Origin: Gymnorhina tibicen
Taxonomy: Eukaryota; Chordata; Aves; Passeriformes; Artamidae
DNA length: 64,000 nucleotides
Reading direction: 5' to 3'
Assembly: GCA_013399875.1 (NCBI GenBank)
Contig: VXAZ01004042.1
Span: forward strand, 466,330 to 530,329
The number at the start of each line of letters is the position of its first letter. Positions within the stretch are counted from its first letter, which is position 1. Made by a program: the position numbers and the translations under genes. This document shows positions 36,015 to 48,937 of this stretch, piece by piece. The notes under the pieces were generated by a model. That model did no database searches. It was given only the letters and a program-made list of their open reading frames with translations, and was not told the DNA's origin.

Positions 36015-36504
36015 GTAAGCACAGATCCAATAAAGCATATGAAGTTGTAATAGCAAAATTTCTGTTTCTGGGATTCTAGGTTTCTTGGGACAGGGAAAAT
36101 TTACTTACAGCGATATAAAAAGTGCAAGTGAGTACTTGATTTTACTTACAAAGTGAAGCACAGGTCCTTTAACAGAATCCCTGTGATAGGTAATTATATC
36201 ACTTGAATCTTGTCCCAGCAGTTATATTTTGAACTGCAGAGGTTGCCAGGCCAAGTCGGCTTTACTTTGCATGCCACTCTGTTATTTCACATTACACCAA
36301 AATGAGCATCCCCTTGCCTGTCAACAAGCCACTAAATAAAGTATCTGTTTACTTTCTGAGGCTGCCAAGTTAGGCAGATGACAGAGTAAGAGGGGTGAAA
36401 TTTTATTGGAAAGGTTATCTGCCCAGTGGGGTTTAATAGCGTACTTAGGCTCATGTTTTGCTCAGTCCTTTTAGCCACATTCCAGGCGCATGCATTGAAA
36501 CAAA

Positions 36505-36528
36505 TTTTTTGGCTTCCGAACCAAAAAA
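36505..36528. repeat. Inverted repeat
   Basis: The arms ttttttgg (36505-36512) and ccaaaaaa (36521-36528) are perfect complements around an eight-base centre that is itself partly symmetric (ttc-c-gaa). Confidence 0.6.
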
Positions 36529-36584
36529 GCAGCAATACAGCGGTTGTTGTGTGCCATCTAGTGTTCCCCACAAGAAGCAGACAT

Positions 36585-36700
36585 CCTGAGCGGGTTCGCC
36601 TATGTTCCACGGGAGGGATGTCCCGCATCCTGCCCGTGTCAGCCCGTTGCAGTCCTGCCTCCCGCGCACGGCGCCGGCGGGTGGGAGGTGGACCCTCCGC
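36585..36700. promoter_or_regulatory. Small GC-rich, CpG-containing spot
   Basis: About 115 bases, including gcctcccgcgcacggcgccg, have many CpG dinucleotides within AT-rich surroundings. It is too short for a standard CpG island. It could be a weak or alternative promoter, an enhancer, or a GC-rich fragment. A CTCF-like core, gccatctagtg, lies just left at 36553-36563. Confidence 0.3.
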
Positions 36701-39135
36701 GCTGCTGGAAAAGGGAAGGAGAAAAGAAGACCATGGGAAGGGAGAGGACTAAAACAGCTCTTTCAGATTATAGATAGATATCACAGTTTAAACATCACCT
36801 GCGGCTTGCACTAGGGTATAACAACCACTAGATCACATCACAACCACAGTGCACTGGAATACAGCACATCAGTGCTGTGACAGTCCCTGAACGGGAAGAA
36901 GAGAAATTTGGCTTAAAGCAAACAGACTGAATGTCCGTGTGCTGCAGCTGGATATAGTGCAAGTCTAATATAGACTCAGATCCTGTTTTGGTACTGCATG
37001 GGCCTTGCCTCCAGGGCCCCTGCAGGAGGTACCATGCTCAGAACGAGAAGAGCAGTTTACACACTTCATCTCTAAACTATTTTGGTTTAGTCTGTCGCTC
37101 TTCCAGTACGTCTGTTTTTATTGATCCCAAAATAACTAAACCGAATACCTTGAGATGGGTATTGTAGTAACTGACTAATTTTAAGTGGTGTAAAAAAAAT
37201 AAGTCTGGAGAGCTGAGAAACTTGCTGGAAATGCAGCAACTCCAAGGTGGTTTGAACCAAGGTTATTTATGAAAAGTCTGTGAAAATTCAGAAAATTGAA
37301 TCCACCCGGCCCAAGTCTCCGACAACTAATCCTTAGAGATTGTTATGTAGCTCTGGCATTGGTTATGTGAGTTTTGTGGATGACCACAGGGCAAACATTT
37401 GAAACCACGCATTGTTCTGCAAATTAATGAGGAAGTGAGGTGTTGAGAAAGGGAATATTAAATGGAATTGAAACTATTTGAATAAGAAAAAAAAATACGA
37501 CTGGGTGTGGGGAGGGAAGGAAGCAGACCCAAGCAGCAAGTCTAAGTTCAAGCTGGATTTTGACAGGACGTATTTTTGTCAGGACCTTTTGTTCCAGTTT
37601 AGGTAAATGTAAGTTATTTTGGAGAGATAATTCTTTACAAAGAAAGGTCAGCATAAGCAACTGTAGATAAACTATGTCAAAAGAAAGATGGAACTGGTAA
37701 CTAATTTTCTGAGTATTCTATGGTTGTAGGTGAAATTCAGAAGGAAAATGCTCTTTTGTAGAATACTTATTATTAAAATGCTTATTATTATGAAAAGAAA
37801 ATTGTTTCAAGAAGAGCAATTGATAGAATTGATAGAATCTCTAGGAAGAGTTGAACTTTCTGACATTAAGAGAGTGCAATAATCTTATTTTTGGGATCCT
37901 TCAGAAATCCAGGGCAATCCAAAATGCACATGCAATGAACTCACTTGATAAAAACAGTAACTGAAAATAATTGTGGTGATGACCACATGTGAGAATGTTT
38001 CAGATTTAGAAGCTGTCCTCATAGGCAGTACAAAGCCCAAAATAGGCAATTTTACACCTCCACAGTGATGACATATTTTAATTCAGTTGCTTTTGGCCCC
38101 TACAACCTCTGCTCTTCCTCTTTTTAATTTTAGAATAAATACTTTTTTTCTCCCAGTACTTATTGCTTTCAGTAGTTAAAGCAGAAAGTTAAACAGGCTC
38201 TGCAAAAATTGATTTAAAAAATCAATGCACTTGAACTAGCCCAAGAGATATCTCCTGTAGACAAAAGAATAAGTATGTGCCTCTTTTTACTAACCACTCG
38301 TGCATTCTTTGGATTTAAATCAAAATCCTATCGGAAATTCAGGATTCTTTTTCTCTTAAACATAGCTTCTCTAAATCACGGGCTTGTCTCTGACTTTTCC
38401 AATTAGTTTGTTATTGACCAGAGTATCTAGTCAGAGATTCATGTGCAACCTGGGTCGCCTTTGCTGCTTTCATGATCCTTCGGGTGAGTCACTGCTTAGT
38501 GATGTCTCCCCTGGAAATCAAACAGAGGAAAACCTGGAAAGGAGTTATTTCTAAGAGGACTTCAGATGAATAGGTGATCACTATTAGGTCTGTGCAAAGG
38601 GCAGGAGGTTTTTTTTGTTGCATCCTGTGGATTTTGATTGAAAAATGGAACTTAAAGACAGCAGAGGATACCAGCAAACTCCACATCGAGGTAGTGTGTG
38701 AAGGATATAAATACACATGGACACTGTTACCCAGAGGTTGTCCCCAGTATGAAAGAGAATTTGTAAACTGTGTGTGTAGATCTCGCCGAAATTTTACACT
38801 ATTCCCTTTTATTTTGTGTGTGTTTGTGTATGGTATGCACAATGCAGCTTCCAGCTGATGGGGCTGGGCACTTCCTTCTATACAATGTTAATAATGGGGG
38901 AAAAATAAACATTGCACACAGCAGTATAAAATGATAAAGCAGCCAGTTTCCTAAATGAAAGATGAGATAAAGCCTGGGTCTGTAACTCAGGAAACACATC
39001 AGCATTTTCATCACACACAGCCTGGAATGCTGGCTATAAACAATAGGCTGGACACGTAAGGGGAGGAAAGGAGAGAATTACTTAGTCTAAACAATTTATC
39101 TAAGAGAAGTTTAATGAGCTACTTCTGTGTTTCAG

Positions 39136-39298
39136 TACAAACGGGGGTTTAGCTCAAATGAGCAGATTCTTTAAGGCAGCATCTGTAGGACTGTTAGCAG
39201 CAGTGGAAGGAAGGGAGAATGGCAAAAGGGTTGTGCAGAGGAGCTTTGTCATCACTTTGAAGAGAGGAGCTGCTCCATCCTGGTTCAGGTCGGGAGAG
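39136..39298 (+). CDS. Possible exon, plus strand, 163 nt
   Basis: An acceptor (gctacttctgtgtttcag) is followed by one base and 54 open codons, ending at donor GAGAG|GTAAAT. The peptide includes MSRFFKAASVGLLAAVEGR, then VVQRSFVITLKRGAAP. It looks protein-like, with a hydrophobic small-residue segment followed by basic residues, but it matches nothing I know. It needs entry in phase 2, so it does not join 33902-34064 or the 18-nt candidate. Confidence 0.25.
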
Positions 39299-42200
39299 GT
39301 AAATGTCTATGAGCTTATTTACACTTTCCTCTGACCTTCCACACTGTTTGATCTCAGTGTTCCTTTATTTCCTATTTTATTCTGTCCAGCTCTGAAGATG
39401 CTTCCAGACAAGAGAGTGCACCATATTAAAATGTAGATCTTTTCCAAGGAAAAGAACACTGAATTCCTGAGAATGAGTTATAGTAGCCAGTTACATTTGT
39501 GTAACAAGTAACTCTCTCTCTTGAGCAAACATACATAGATGAAATCATGTGGTGGAGATCTTCTGAGCTCTGTAATGTGAAGTGGGATAAAGACTGCCCA
39601 GAGTCTCATTTATTTATTTTTATCATGGTAGAGCTTAGCAGCCTTCATCTTGGACCAGGACTTGTCAGAGCAGCTCCAGCATGAAATGACAGGTCCTGCC
39701 CCAAGGTCTGCAGAAGCTGTGGTGGGACACAGCAAAGGCACATACAACCAAACAGCGAGTAGAGCACCTCAGCCAAGATGGCAGCCAACCCTTTATCCAT
39801 CATCAGGCTTTCATTTGCAGAGAGGTAATGTCCAGAGAGGCCTGGACAGGCAGGTAATGTAAGAAGTGATGGTGAAAAAGATGAATCAGGGTGAATCTCT
39901 CAAGGATTACCATGGCTTCCTGGCCTTCCATTTTCCTTGAAATTGAGCTTTCACAGTGAGGGCCAGGAGGCAGAAATCCACAGTAAATGCAGTATAGTCA
40001 CTAGGGCAATCTTGTGGGCCTGTCAGAGACACCCTGACAAAGCCTCGTGTTAAAAAAGCTGTGGTTGTAGGGCTCCTGACCAGCTGATTCAATAGGAACC
40101 TGCCTCCTCCAGGCAGCAGAGAGTGGAGAGAGGCGCTTCTTCCCCAGTGAGAAGTGAGGGCACGCACATGACAACACTGAAGCCAAGTACAGTTCTTTGC
40201 TTTGAAAGTTTTCAGGATATATAAATGGAGTTGTCTTTTATTCCAGCTATTTTTCCTCCTTGGAAGGCTGGTCTCATTTCTGAGTGCCTATCAGGGGAGC
40301 TGGAGAAAATCAGAACTATGACAATATTTGAATAGCTGGCAACCTTCCCATGCTTTCAGATGGCTTTTAAAACATAATGCTTTCGATGCACGCATTGCTA
40401 GGTAACACTGAGGCTGAAACTTCAATTTCAAGGTAATTAAGTTATCTGTTCCTCACCATCAGGATTTTACTGACAAGGGCTAAAGGCCCCTGAGAACCAG
40501 AGATCACAGCAGAACAATGGAATTGCGAGGCTGGAAATTTCTGGAGTTCTGTGCATATTTATACATTCGCTATGCACCAACTATTTGTTTCAAAGAAGTG
40601 TAGTCTGGACCTGAAACAATGGATCTGAAGTCCTCATTAAGTTGACAGAAGGTCAGTGGTGCCTCCCAATTCACAGGCCCTAGCCAGGTAGTTTGAAAAA
40701 TGTCACGAAACTGTGAGGAAGCTGAAGGACTAAAGAGCTTTCCACACAGCTTTTCACAGACCCCTGCAAAGCTGCCCTACCCCTCCAGGGGCAGCAGCCT
40801 CTTGCCTGCAGGAAAACCAAGTGTGGCTGCCCTCATCGCAGCTGGGGTCTTCACTCAGACTCTGCTGGCTTCTCTGGGGAGCATTCACAGGCTGCTTCTA
40901 TGCTCTTAAACTGACTTATTGGAGAATTCAAGGCTTTTCTTTAGGTGTGTTTAGGGGAGATTGGAGAAAAAGAAATAGTTCTTTGGAGATGAAGTAATGG
41001 CAAATATCCTGGAGGTGGAAAAGGGCGGCCAAGATTTAGACCTTGACAACCTTGGCAGTGGAATAACCTCTACTATGTAGGATTTGAATAAAGGTCCTCT
41101 CAATGCATAATGCTATTTTATGATCCCTTGAAAGAGGAAAACTCTCTTGCCAGCACAAGAATTCTCCTATCGACAGTATTGAATGTTTCAACAGAAAAGC
41201 CTTGATTAAGTGAAAGCCAAGAGCATTAAGGATGTTGAGGCCTATTTTCCCCTGCCTTTAGAAGCAGCATGAGTTGGTAAAAAGAGACACTTTGTACCAA
41301 AGTTTTTCTGGCTGTAAATATCTTAGGAAATATTTTCTAGCTTGTAAGGAGAATTCATACTCTGGGACAAAAGCTTTGCCAAAAAAACATACCAAGAAAA
41401 TACAGAATTATGTTCTAATTTGCAAGGTTATGATTGTTCTTCCAGATGGCAGGACTTTTTACTGTGCTGTAAGGTAGGCTAAAGAGCAAACACAGGAATA
41501 GCAAAATAAGGCTTACAGATCAAGCATTATGAAAATGGATCGGATCAAAATTGCTTACAAGTTTTAATGAAAGTATGACTATCATCTCAAACAGTGACTA
41601 GTGACCTGATTTAGATTTTAGTGCATGATGAATCCGTGATTCTGACCGTATGACATTAAAGATGGAAGTAGAATGCATAGCATACGGAAATATTTCCCCA
41701 AGATTTTTCTCCGTAGAGAACCCCCAAAGAACAGTTCTACCTTCTCCTGCCTCTCCATTAGCCCTCCCCAGGCCCTGTTCCCACCACATACACTGCCACG
41801 TAAGAATTTGTAGCAAGATGTCACAACCACTCTATTACTCTACTCCAGTGTGAGAATTTTCTATGAAAAATAATTAAAGCCATATATTGCCAGTGTGGTC
41901 TAATGGAGCTTGTGATTGTTCTCAGATGAGCTTAATGAGATAGTAAACAACACTTGTGCCTAAATACAAAGAGGGGGGAAAAGCAATAGAAAGACGTAGA
42001 AAAATTAAGACCAAACATTAGAGAAGAAACAAGTAAAATGTATAGCTTGCAGCCACTTCACTCCGCAAAGGGTCATCTTGAGCAGTCACTTTTCCTACCA
42101 GGAAATTGAGCTGAATACATTTTGGGGGATGATTCACCTCCAAGGATCATTATGTGATATTAAGCCAGATTCTGATCACCTACCATCATTACTTAGGCAG

Positions 42201-43250
42201 TGAAAAACCATGTGAGTGCTTAGTCTTGGCAAGGGGAATTCACACTGCTGAAATTAGGTGCATGAGATTCTGCAGTCACTGCAGGGACCGAGTGCCTCTG
42301 CAGACCCATGTGGAGCATGTGAACGAAATGCTTTTTCCTTTGTTTAAGTAGGGAGCTTAGTGCCTTGTGTAGGTTGATATAAGGTTCCTGCATGTGGGAC
42401 AAAGTGCTCTGGGACCAGCCAACATCAAACACTACTTCTTTGGATGTAGCTGATGTGCCTGATGCTTGGCTCCATTTGGAATTGTTGTCCTGATGATTTG
42501 GAATTAACTACGTTTGTTTTTTTCAGGGTAGGTGCCGACTTGCTGAGGAGGATGTGATGGCATTTGCTTACCTTGGAGCTGATCAGGACACTGCTCATAG
42601 GCAGGTATTTGGGTAGAAGGATAATTCCTGAGAAACTTCTACACTCCCCAGGCTAGTGGTTTTTCCATAAAAATCCAGGACAGCAATGAAGAAAATGTTT
42701 TGGGGCCAAACCCAGGAATCCCTGAGGTTGATACAGACGCTTTCTTTGGGGTCAGGAGATTGCAAAATGGCCCTTTTCTCTTCCACTTGTAAGGAAGGCA
42801 AAACCAGAAGGTGCTGAAGGAACAGTGCATTGCTTTCTTTTTAAAAGGGGAAAACACAGTTGAAAGCTTTTCCTTTGTAATTGTGTTTCAAGTGGCTTTA
42901 AGAGTGTATCTTTCTAGCCATCTAACCTCTTATTGCCATAGTGCCTGATCGTCTAATGTGAATTTATTGCAATGGTGGTATGTTTGTGGTTGAGTTTATT
43001 ATTTAAAACCTTATTTTGAAGGCCCTAGACTGTCATGAAGATGAGATGTGTGTGAATGAAGCCAGCAGGATTTTTCTAGTAACCGTGTGTGGTACTGTAA
43101 TGATTTGTTTTCTGTGTGCCAGCTTTAACAGAGAAAAGTTGGAATGATTTGGGAGAAAGGACAAAGGAAATGACGATAAGTTAAAGCCAGTTTTCAAGAG
43201 ATTCAATTTACACTGACCACTTTACAGATTTTTGTAATTTGCATTGTAAG

Positions 43251-43279
43251 GAGGAGTCTGTTTCTGTGACAGACTCCTC
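43251..43279. repeat. Perfect short hairpin
   Basis: The arms gaggagtctgt (43251-43261) and acagactcctc (43269-43279) are exactly complementary over 11 bases around a seven-base loop (ttctgtg). The stem is too short for a microRNA precursor. Confidence 0.7.
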
Positions 43280-46200
43280 TTGCGTCTCCATAGTCTCTGC
43301 TCTCGTCTGTCTGCCTAGTGGATACTTAATCGTATGTGAATATTTTAACAGGAAAACATAGTGTATGGCTAAACCAGGTCAAAGAAGATTTATGCAGCTC
43401 TCCCATATAATTTACAGGAAGAGCCTGTGAAAAGAAATCCTTTCTTGCTTTCCTGCTGCTAAGTGGATGAAATGTATGGCCTGTTTTATTCAGAATATTT
43501 ATGGATATGTTTACTTATTAATGAAATTTCTTAGAAGCAGATATAAGACCTACTGCCATTCTCCAAACCACTTACAGTAACTATATCAGCTTTCTGGATC
43601 TGTTGCTTACTCGGAGACTGTGAGTTCCAGGAAAACTTGTGTGGGTGTTAGCAGGGAGCAGTATTTCTTCAATACACATAAAGCAATGCTTTTTCCAAAA
43701 ACTTTTGGTCTTGAAAGATGGATACCATGGCTCTCCATATGCTCCTGTGCCTCTCCAGGACCTCTTTCTGCAGTACAAGATCTAGTGGTGTGCAGACTGT
43801 GAAAGGGACACTTGTGGACAGGGAGCGGGGAGGACTGAGACAGCTCCGTTACATCCTACACAAATCCACAGCCATCCACAAGTGGCACATGTGGTCATGA
43901 AGCTGGAGGGGGAATATGAGATTGTCCTGAATGAACCATGAAAAAAATATCTAAATGCAAGTTTCTGCTTTGCTGTAGCAGAACAGGTGAGTGTGCTGTG
44001 AAACTGAGGATGTCATGAGTGCTGCTTCACAAGCTGCTCTGTGGGCGATGCAGTGCAGTCACACAGACCTTGGCTTTTGTGGATTAATGCTGAAATATTC
44101 GGGAATTTGAATAACTACTCCCAAAGCACTCATGAGAGGTTTTCTATGCTTTTCCTCCCAGAATGAATGGAAAATGTTCTTATTTTCTGTGTTCTGGTTT
44201 ACACAGAAGTAAACCTCTTTAGAGCTGGTGAACATGACAATGAGCCTTCCACAGAAGCAAGAACTCCAGATGAGGTCCTTGGGGGCACCAGGTAACTGAA
44301 ACAGATAAACAGTACACAGGCATATGATGAGTGAAAACCAAACTTTGTAGCTCAATTTCCACAGGAATGAGCATAGGGACTAAGACTTTAGTGGGAGAGA
44401 AAACATCATGGAAATATGGAGAGGGGAAAAGAAGCAGAGAGGAAAACCAGATTATAGTGTAGGGAAAAAAAAGCTGATGGAAAGCTTTCCAGGCAAAGAT
44501 TTGGCTGAAGGGAGGTTTGGAGCTGTGACAGAAGAATCTAATTCCTCTTTGACTCTTATTCTATTCAGGAAGAGAGGCAGTTATAAATTATTTCTAAATG
44601 GGGAGGTTTGCATCATAGGAATATTTTATTTTCTCTTCAGAAAAGAAAAGAAAAAGACTCCAGTTTGGCTCAAATAGCTCAGGTCAAATAGATAAAAAAT
44701 ATTTATCAAGACTTTGCTACTTGTGTCTTTACAGTGTGCCCTTGCTGGGCTTTATCAATGCCAAGAGCATGTTATATTTCTAGAAGAAGGGAGGCAAGGG
44801 AGACCTAATAAATAAGTTACAGGGAAATTTATGCTTCCAGCCACCTGCTACCCAGTCAGCTGTGTTAATGCCTGGCAAAATCGAAGTCCCTGTGAGATTT
44901 CCTGTCTCCTGAATATTAGTTTCCCCTGTAGTAGGTAGATACCTCTCTAATGGGTTTCTGGCCACCTGCAGACCTGTCCAGCTGGGTAAATTGCATTGCA
45001 TTGTAATGAACCTGCTTAAGCAACCAGGAGGAAAGTTGCTTCAAAATTATTTCCATAATGGGAAAACAACCCCCTTAATTAAAATATTATGCTCTTAAGT
45101 ATCAAATAGAACAGTTAGAAACCCAAAAACACTTAAAAGGATCTTGCCTTTTTGTCCTATCTTAAATGGTAATGAGTGTAGCTGATGATACCTATTGCAG
45201 GTCATATATTACCAGGACATACTAAGTTGTGTGATCTGTGTAGTGAGACATATGGGGACATTGCAGGCATTATCTGGACATGCTGTTGGGATATTTTATT
45301 AGAATACATCTTCTAGGCACTATGTTATGCACCTGGAGCCTAATGTATTCATAGTTAATAAATTCTAATGGATATATAAATGTGCAAGGAAAGCAAGGTC
45401 AGTGGGAAGGTAGATGTGTCCCATAAATAGCACACTCCAGAGTTTTTTGTCTGCGTGATGACAAATCTCACCCTCCTTTTATTTTCACCCTCCCCACACT
45501 AAAATACTACTCCTGGGAAAAGTAGCAGAGGGATCCAATGAATATGTGATTCATGGAAACATCAAGGAAGAATGGAAAGGATAATCTAGGTTTTCACATT
45601 GTCGTGTGACTTGCCACAGAGAATACTGTCACCGGAAAATCCTGACAGAAAAGGAGGTTTTTCAAGCATGGCAAAAGTGATAGACAGGGACAGACAGCTG
45701 AGAAGGTGCTGGCCTTACTGAAAAACCCCTGCCATGTATTTTTCTATCATAATTTTATGATTGCAGATCTCTGTTTTAATCTGTGTCTTACAAAATGAAA
45801 CGGTCCTTATCTCTTATCCTCATCTTGTAGGGATGGGACTGAGCTGCTATTACCAGGCAGACACTGGATACTGTAGTTGCAGTCACTGGAGCTGTGGGAT
45901 TTCTCCTGGAGCACACACACTGTATGGTTACAAGTCCCTGCAGAGTCTGTTAGGGAGCACCCATTTGTCTGCAAATGCATGCTGTAAACTGGCAAGTCTG
46001 ACTTTCCAAAATGAAGAGGAGGAGAGTTTTCCAGAGGCTGGATCTGGACATCACTTCATTTGCCTTGTGATGCCTCGGAAGGGCTGGGATCCTTGCCTGC
46101 TCTGCTGGGTATCCCAGCAGCCAAGATTATGGGGTGATTTTGGGTGGTAGAGATGGCTTGTGAGGTAGAAAGGGTGTTAGATTTGCAAAGAGGAAGCTGC

Positions 46201-48096
46201 TTTGCCACTTTTTTCATAATCATAAGAAAGTGAGAAGAAAGGTTGGAAGTATGAACTTTCCTGACCCTTACGTGTGACAAAATCACTTTATGGCCCTGAT
46301 AAATACCTGCCTCCTCTGTGTGTTATGTCATTGCACTGGAGCTGGTGTTTTTGCTTTCGGCTCTGGTTGAGTAAATATCATGAAACTGTCTGGGCTTGCC
46401 ATCCTTCTAGCTTCTCTCGAGTTCCTAAAAGTACCTCTGTGCTGAGGCCTTTCTCAGTGGGCACACACTCCTGAACACCAGAACGAAACAGTCAGCAGTT
46501 AGTGACAGCAATTTCAAACAAAATCCATGCCAATTCCAACTCTGAAGGTTAAAATATGGCAGCTTTTACTACTGCTTCTGAGACTCTGCCCCTTTTGTGA
46601 TCTTTCTAGGGCTACATGAAATGTGGTTAATTAACACGCTAGCACCTTCTTTTCTGTGAACCCACAGTCACATTATCTACTTGGTATGCTGAAGCTTTCA
46701 GTGATGTATGTTCTTCCCTGTGCAGACATTTTATTTAACCTCCTGGTAATCTACTAAGTTAATTCAGTTTTGCATGAGCTGTTTTGGCTTTTCTTTTTCT
46801 TTTCTTGTGTGCTGGTATTCCTAGTCTTAGTGGTCTTACTATTAATTTTGAAGCAGAAAACCCACGTTACTGCAAGGTGGTCTGGATGGTCACTCTTTCA
46901 GTCTGATTCCTAGCCCTGGTCTGGACTTGTCTGTGCTTTAGGGCAGAGAAGGAAAGTCTTCTCTGTCTTTGCAGAACATTCCTTACAATGCCTCACTAAC
47001 CAACATTTTTTTCTTAGATCTCAGGGGTTTTTTGTCTGTTGTCCTAGGTTTTCAGTGTAAAGGGAAACTACAAAAAGAGGAAATTTGCATTTGATAAAGA
47101 GGCAATGAAAAACTGAAGCTTGAAAATGTCCTCCTGTTTGAGGCAACCTTACGATAGTGAAATAAATAAGTAAAATTTAGGTAAAATGGAGAAAGATAGC
47201 TACCACCGCAATGCAGTGAAATGGAATTAAGGAGTCTGAGTGATTCTTTCTTGTAAAGGTCAACATCACTGACTGAATTTTTGTGAACCTAATAAATTCT
47301 AAGATATGCTATAAATAGGAGCATCTCAAGGGCAATACTTAAGTCATTCAATTGAAAAATGGGACAAAATAAATAGTAAAATGATAATGAGAAATGGCAA
47401 ATCAAGTTAAAATGGTACGTTTAGACCTGGCTTTCTTGATAATACAATTTTAAAATGTTACCAAATCAATTCTTATTTAGAATGCATTTTGGAAAGAGAT
47501 TAACTGACTTTGGATACAAACCAGGTTTCTATACAGGTTTTCAATGATGCCAACATTATATGCATTTGATTATTTCTAAAGGCTGTCAAAACAGTGAAAA
47601 TCTCTATTTACATATTTGCAATTTGATATGAATTTTAACTTGTAAATTCAACATTTTGTAAGAAAAGGAACTAATATATTACCACACTACATTCACTGTA
47701 GAACTACAATATTTTATTTCAATTTTCACTGATAAAAGTACCGTTTATTAGTAAGGAGGATAATTAGTCACAGGCTTGTAATAAATATTATCTAACTATT
47801 TTTCTAAATCAATAATTCAGAGATATAGTTAATACCTTGTAGGAGATCAAAACAAATTATCATGGTGGTACATTCCAGTTTTAAATTATATTCATAGATT
47901 TTTAGAAAATGGTCCCGAATTTTATATTAATGTATAATGTTTGTTTTTATTCTATGAATCAGACTTGAAGGTTGTCTTTTTTCAGGAAGAAGAATGTCAA
48001 TTCTCAGCATCCAAAAATGTTCTGTTCCCAGCTCCACCCTGACTGTAAAAGCTCCTGTTGTGCATTTCATCCTGACTATAAAAATTTAATCGTCCC

Positions 48097-48113
48097 GAAT
48101 CATGTCATGATTC
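48097..48113. repeat. Perfect 17-bp palindrome
   Basis: The sequence gaatcatg-t-catgattc is a perfect inverted repeat with 8-base arms around one base. It could be a dimeric protein-binding site, but no factor is assigned. Confidence 0.5.
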
Positions 48114-48461
48114 AGAGATCAAGTTTGTCTTTCATGAAGCTGGGGCTTGATCAAGTAATTATATTATCAGGAGATGAGCAGGAGCTGGAGAAGGGATTTG
48201 AGCTGGTGGCTGGTCTCTGCATCAATGCATATGATGCCAGCTGCCTCCCAGCCTGGCTGGCTCCTCGCTGTGTTCTGCCTCCACTGATGATGCTCCAGCT
48301 TCACCAGCCAGCCAGGAACACGCTGCCCTCAGCAGAGCACAGGCTTTGAGCTGTGAGATGGAGAGTGAAAATTCAAACAAACAGTGGCAGCTCTACGTCT
48401 GTAGGTGTGTATTTTACAAAATTGTCCCTGGTAATAGTTTATGTAATATTTAGCCACTTTC

Positions 48462-48466
48462 CTGAG
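48462..48466. repeat. Target-site duplication, left copy (ctgag)
   Basis: The five bases ctgag immediately precede the LTR and recur directly after it at 48933-48937, defining the integration site. Confidence 0.85.
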
Positions 48467-48932
48467 TGTCTTGGGGTGACTTTATGCTGTTGTATCCCCT
48501 ATCACTGCTCTATGCCCAGACATGATTCCTGAGCCTTCCTATGCCTTTAAAACTGGCTGCAAGAAACAGAGAAACAAAAACTGAGTGAACTTTTCAAAAC
48601 AGTTTGTGCTTCAAGGATACAGAGATNGGCCTGGAGGGGGGGGCCCCCCATGCCAACCCAGCTCCGAGGAGGAGGAGAGAGACCGCACCCACAGAAGGAC
48701 TCTAAAATCTTTCAGGTTTTCTGTCCAGAGCGAGAGATTTTATTATTTAACATTATTATTATTATTTTCCTGTGTGTTTGTTAAATAAATAGTTTTTATT
48801 TTCTCCTTCACTTTCCTCCGAGGAAAATTTTTTTTCCCAAACCTGGTTGGGGGGAGGGGTGGGTTGTAACCTGCCTTCCTTTGAGGAGACGTTCCTTTGG
48901 ACGTTTCCCTGAATTTGGCCTAAACCACCACA
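48467..48932 (+). mobile_element. Solo LTR of an endogenous retrovirus with 5-bp duplication
   Basis: The element begins TGTCTTGGGGTGAC and ends CCACCACA. It is flanked by perfect 5-bp direct repeats, ctgag at 48462-48466 and ctgag at 48933-48937, which mark retroviral integration. Inside are a TATA-like tttaaaa near 48546, an (ATT)n tract near 48744-48766 and an AATAAA at 48784-48789. No gag, pol or env lies next to it, so it is a solo LTR left by recombination. A five-base duplication fits ERVL-like integration, and the sequence matches an LTR type I recall from songbirds. One undetermined base at 48627 precedes a g-run/c-run. The open frame at 48585-48788 is inside the LTR and is not a gene. 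Confidence 0.88.
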
Positions 48933-48937
48933 CTGAG
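48933..48937. repeat. Target-site duplication, right copy (ctgag)
   Basis: This is the second copy of the five-base target duplication that flanks the solo LTR. Confidence 0.85.

Larger units (their letters stand above)
39299..48461. other. Sequence without supported genes
   Basis: About 9 kb of ordinary AT-rich sequence with small tandem patterns and the hairpin at 43251-43279. A donor-like AACAG|GTGAGT near 43988 follows a pyrimidine-rich acceptor by only eight bases. The open frame at 45761-46150 (129 codons) has no motif or splice support. Positions 47400-47960 are repeat-free and homeobox-core rich. Confidence 0.45.

Noticed and set aside
45761..46150. 129-codon plus-strand frame
   Set aside because: It has no splice sites in suitable phase, no motif, and a composition (many Ser, Cys, His) typical of non-coding frames.
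48585..48788. 67-codon plus-strand frame
   Set aside because: It is inside the solo LTR and spans an undetermined base.
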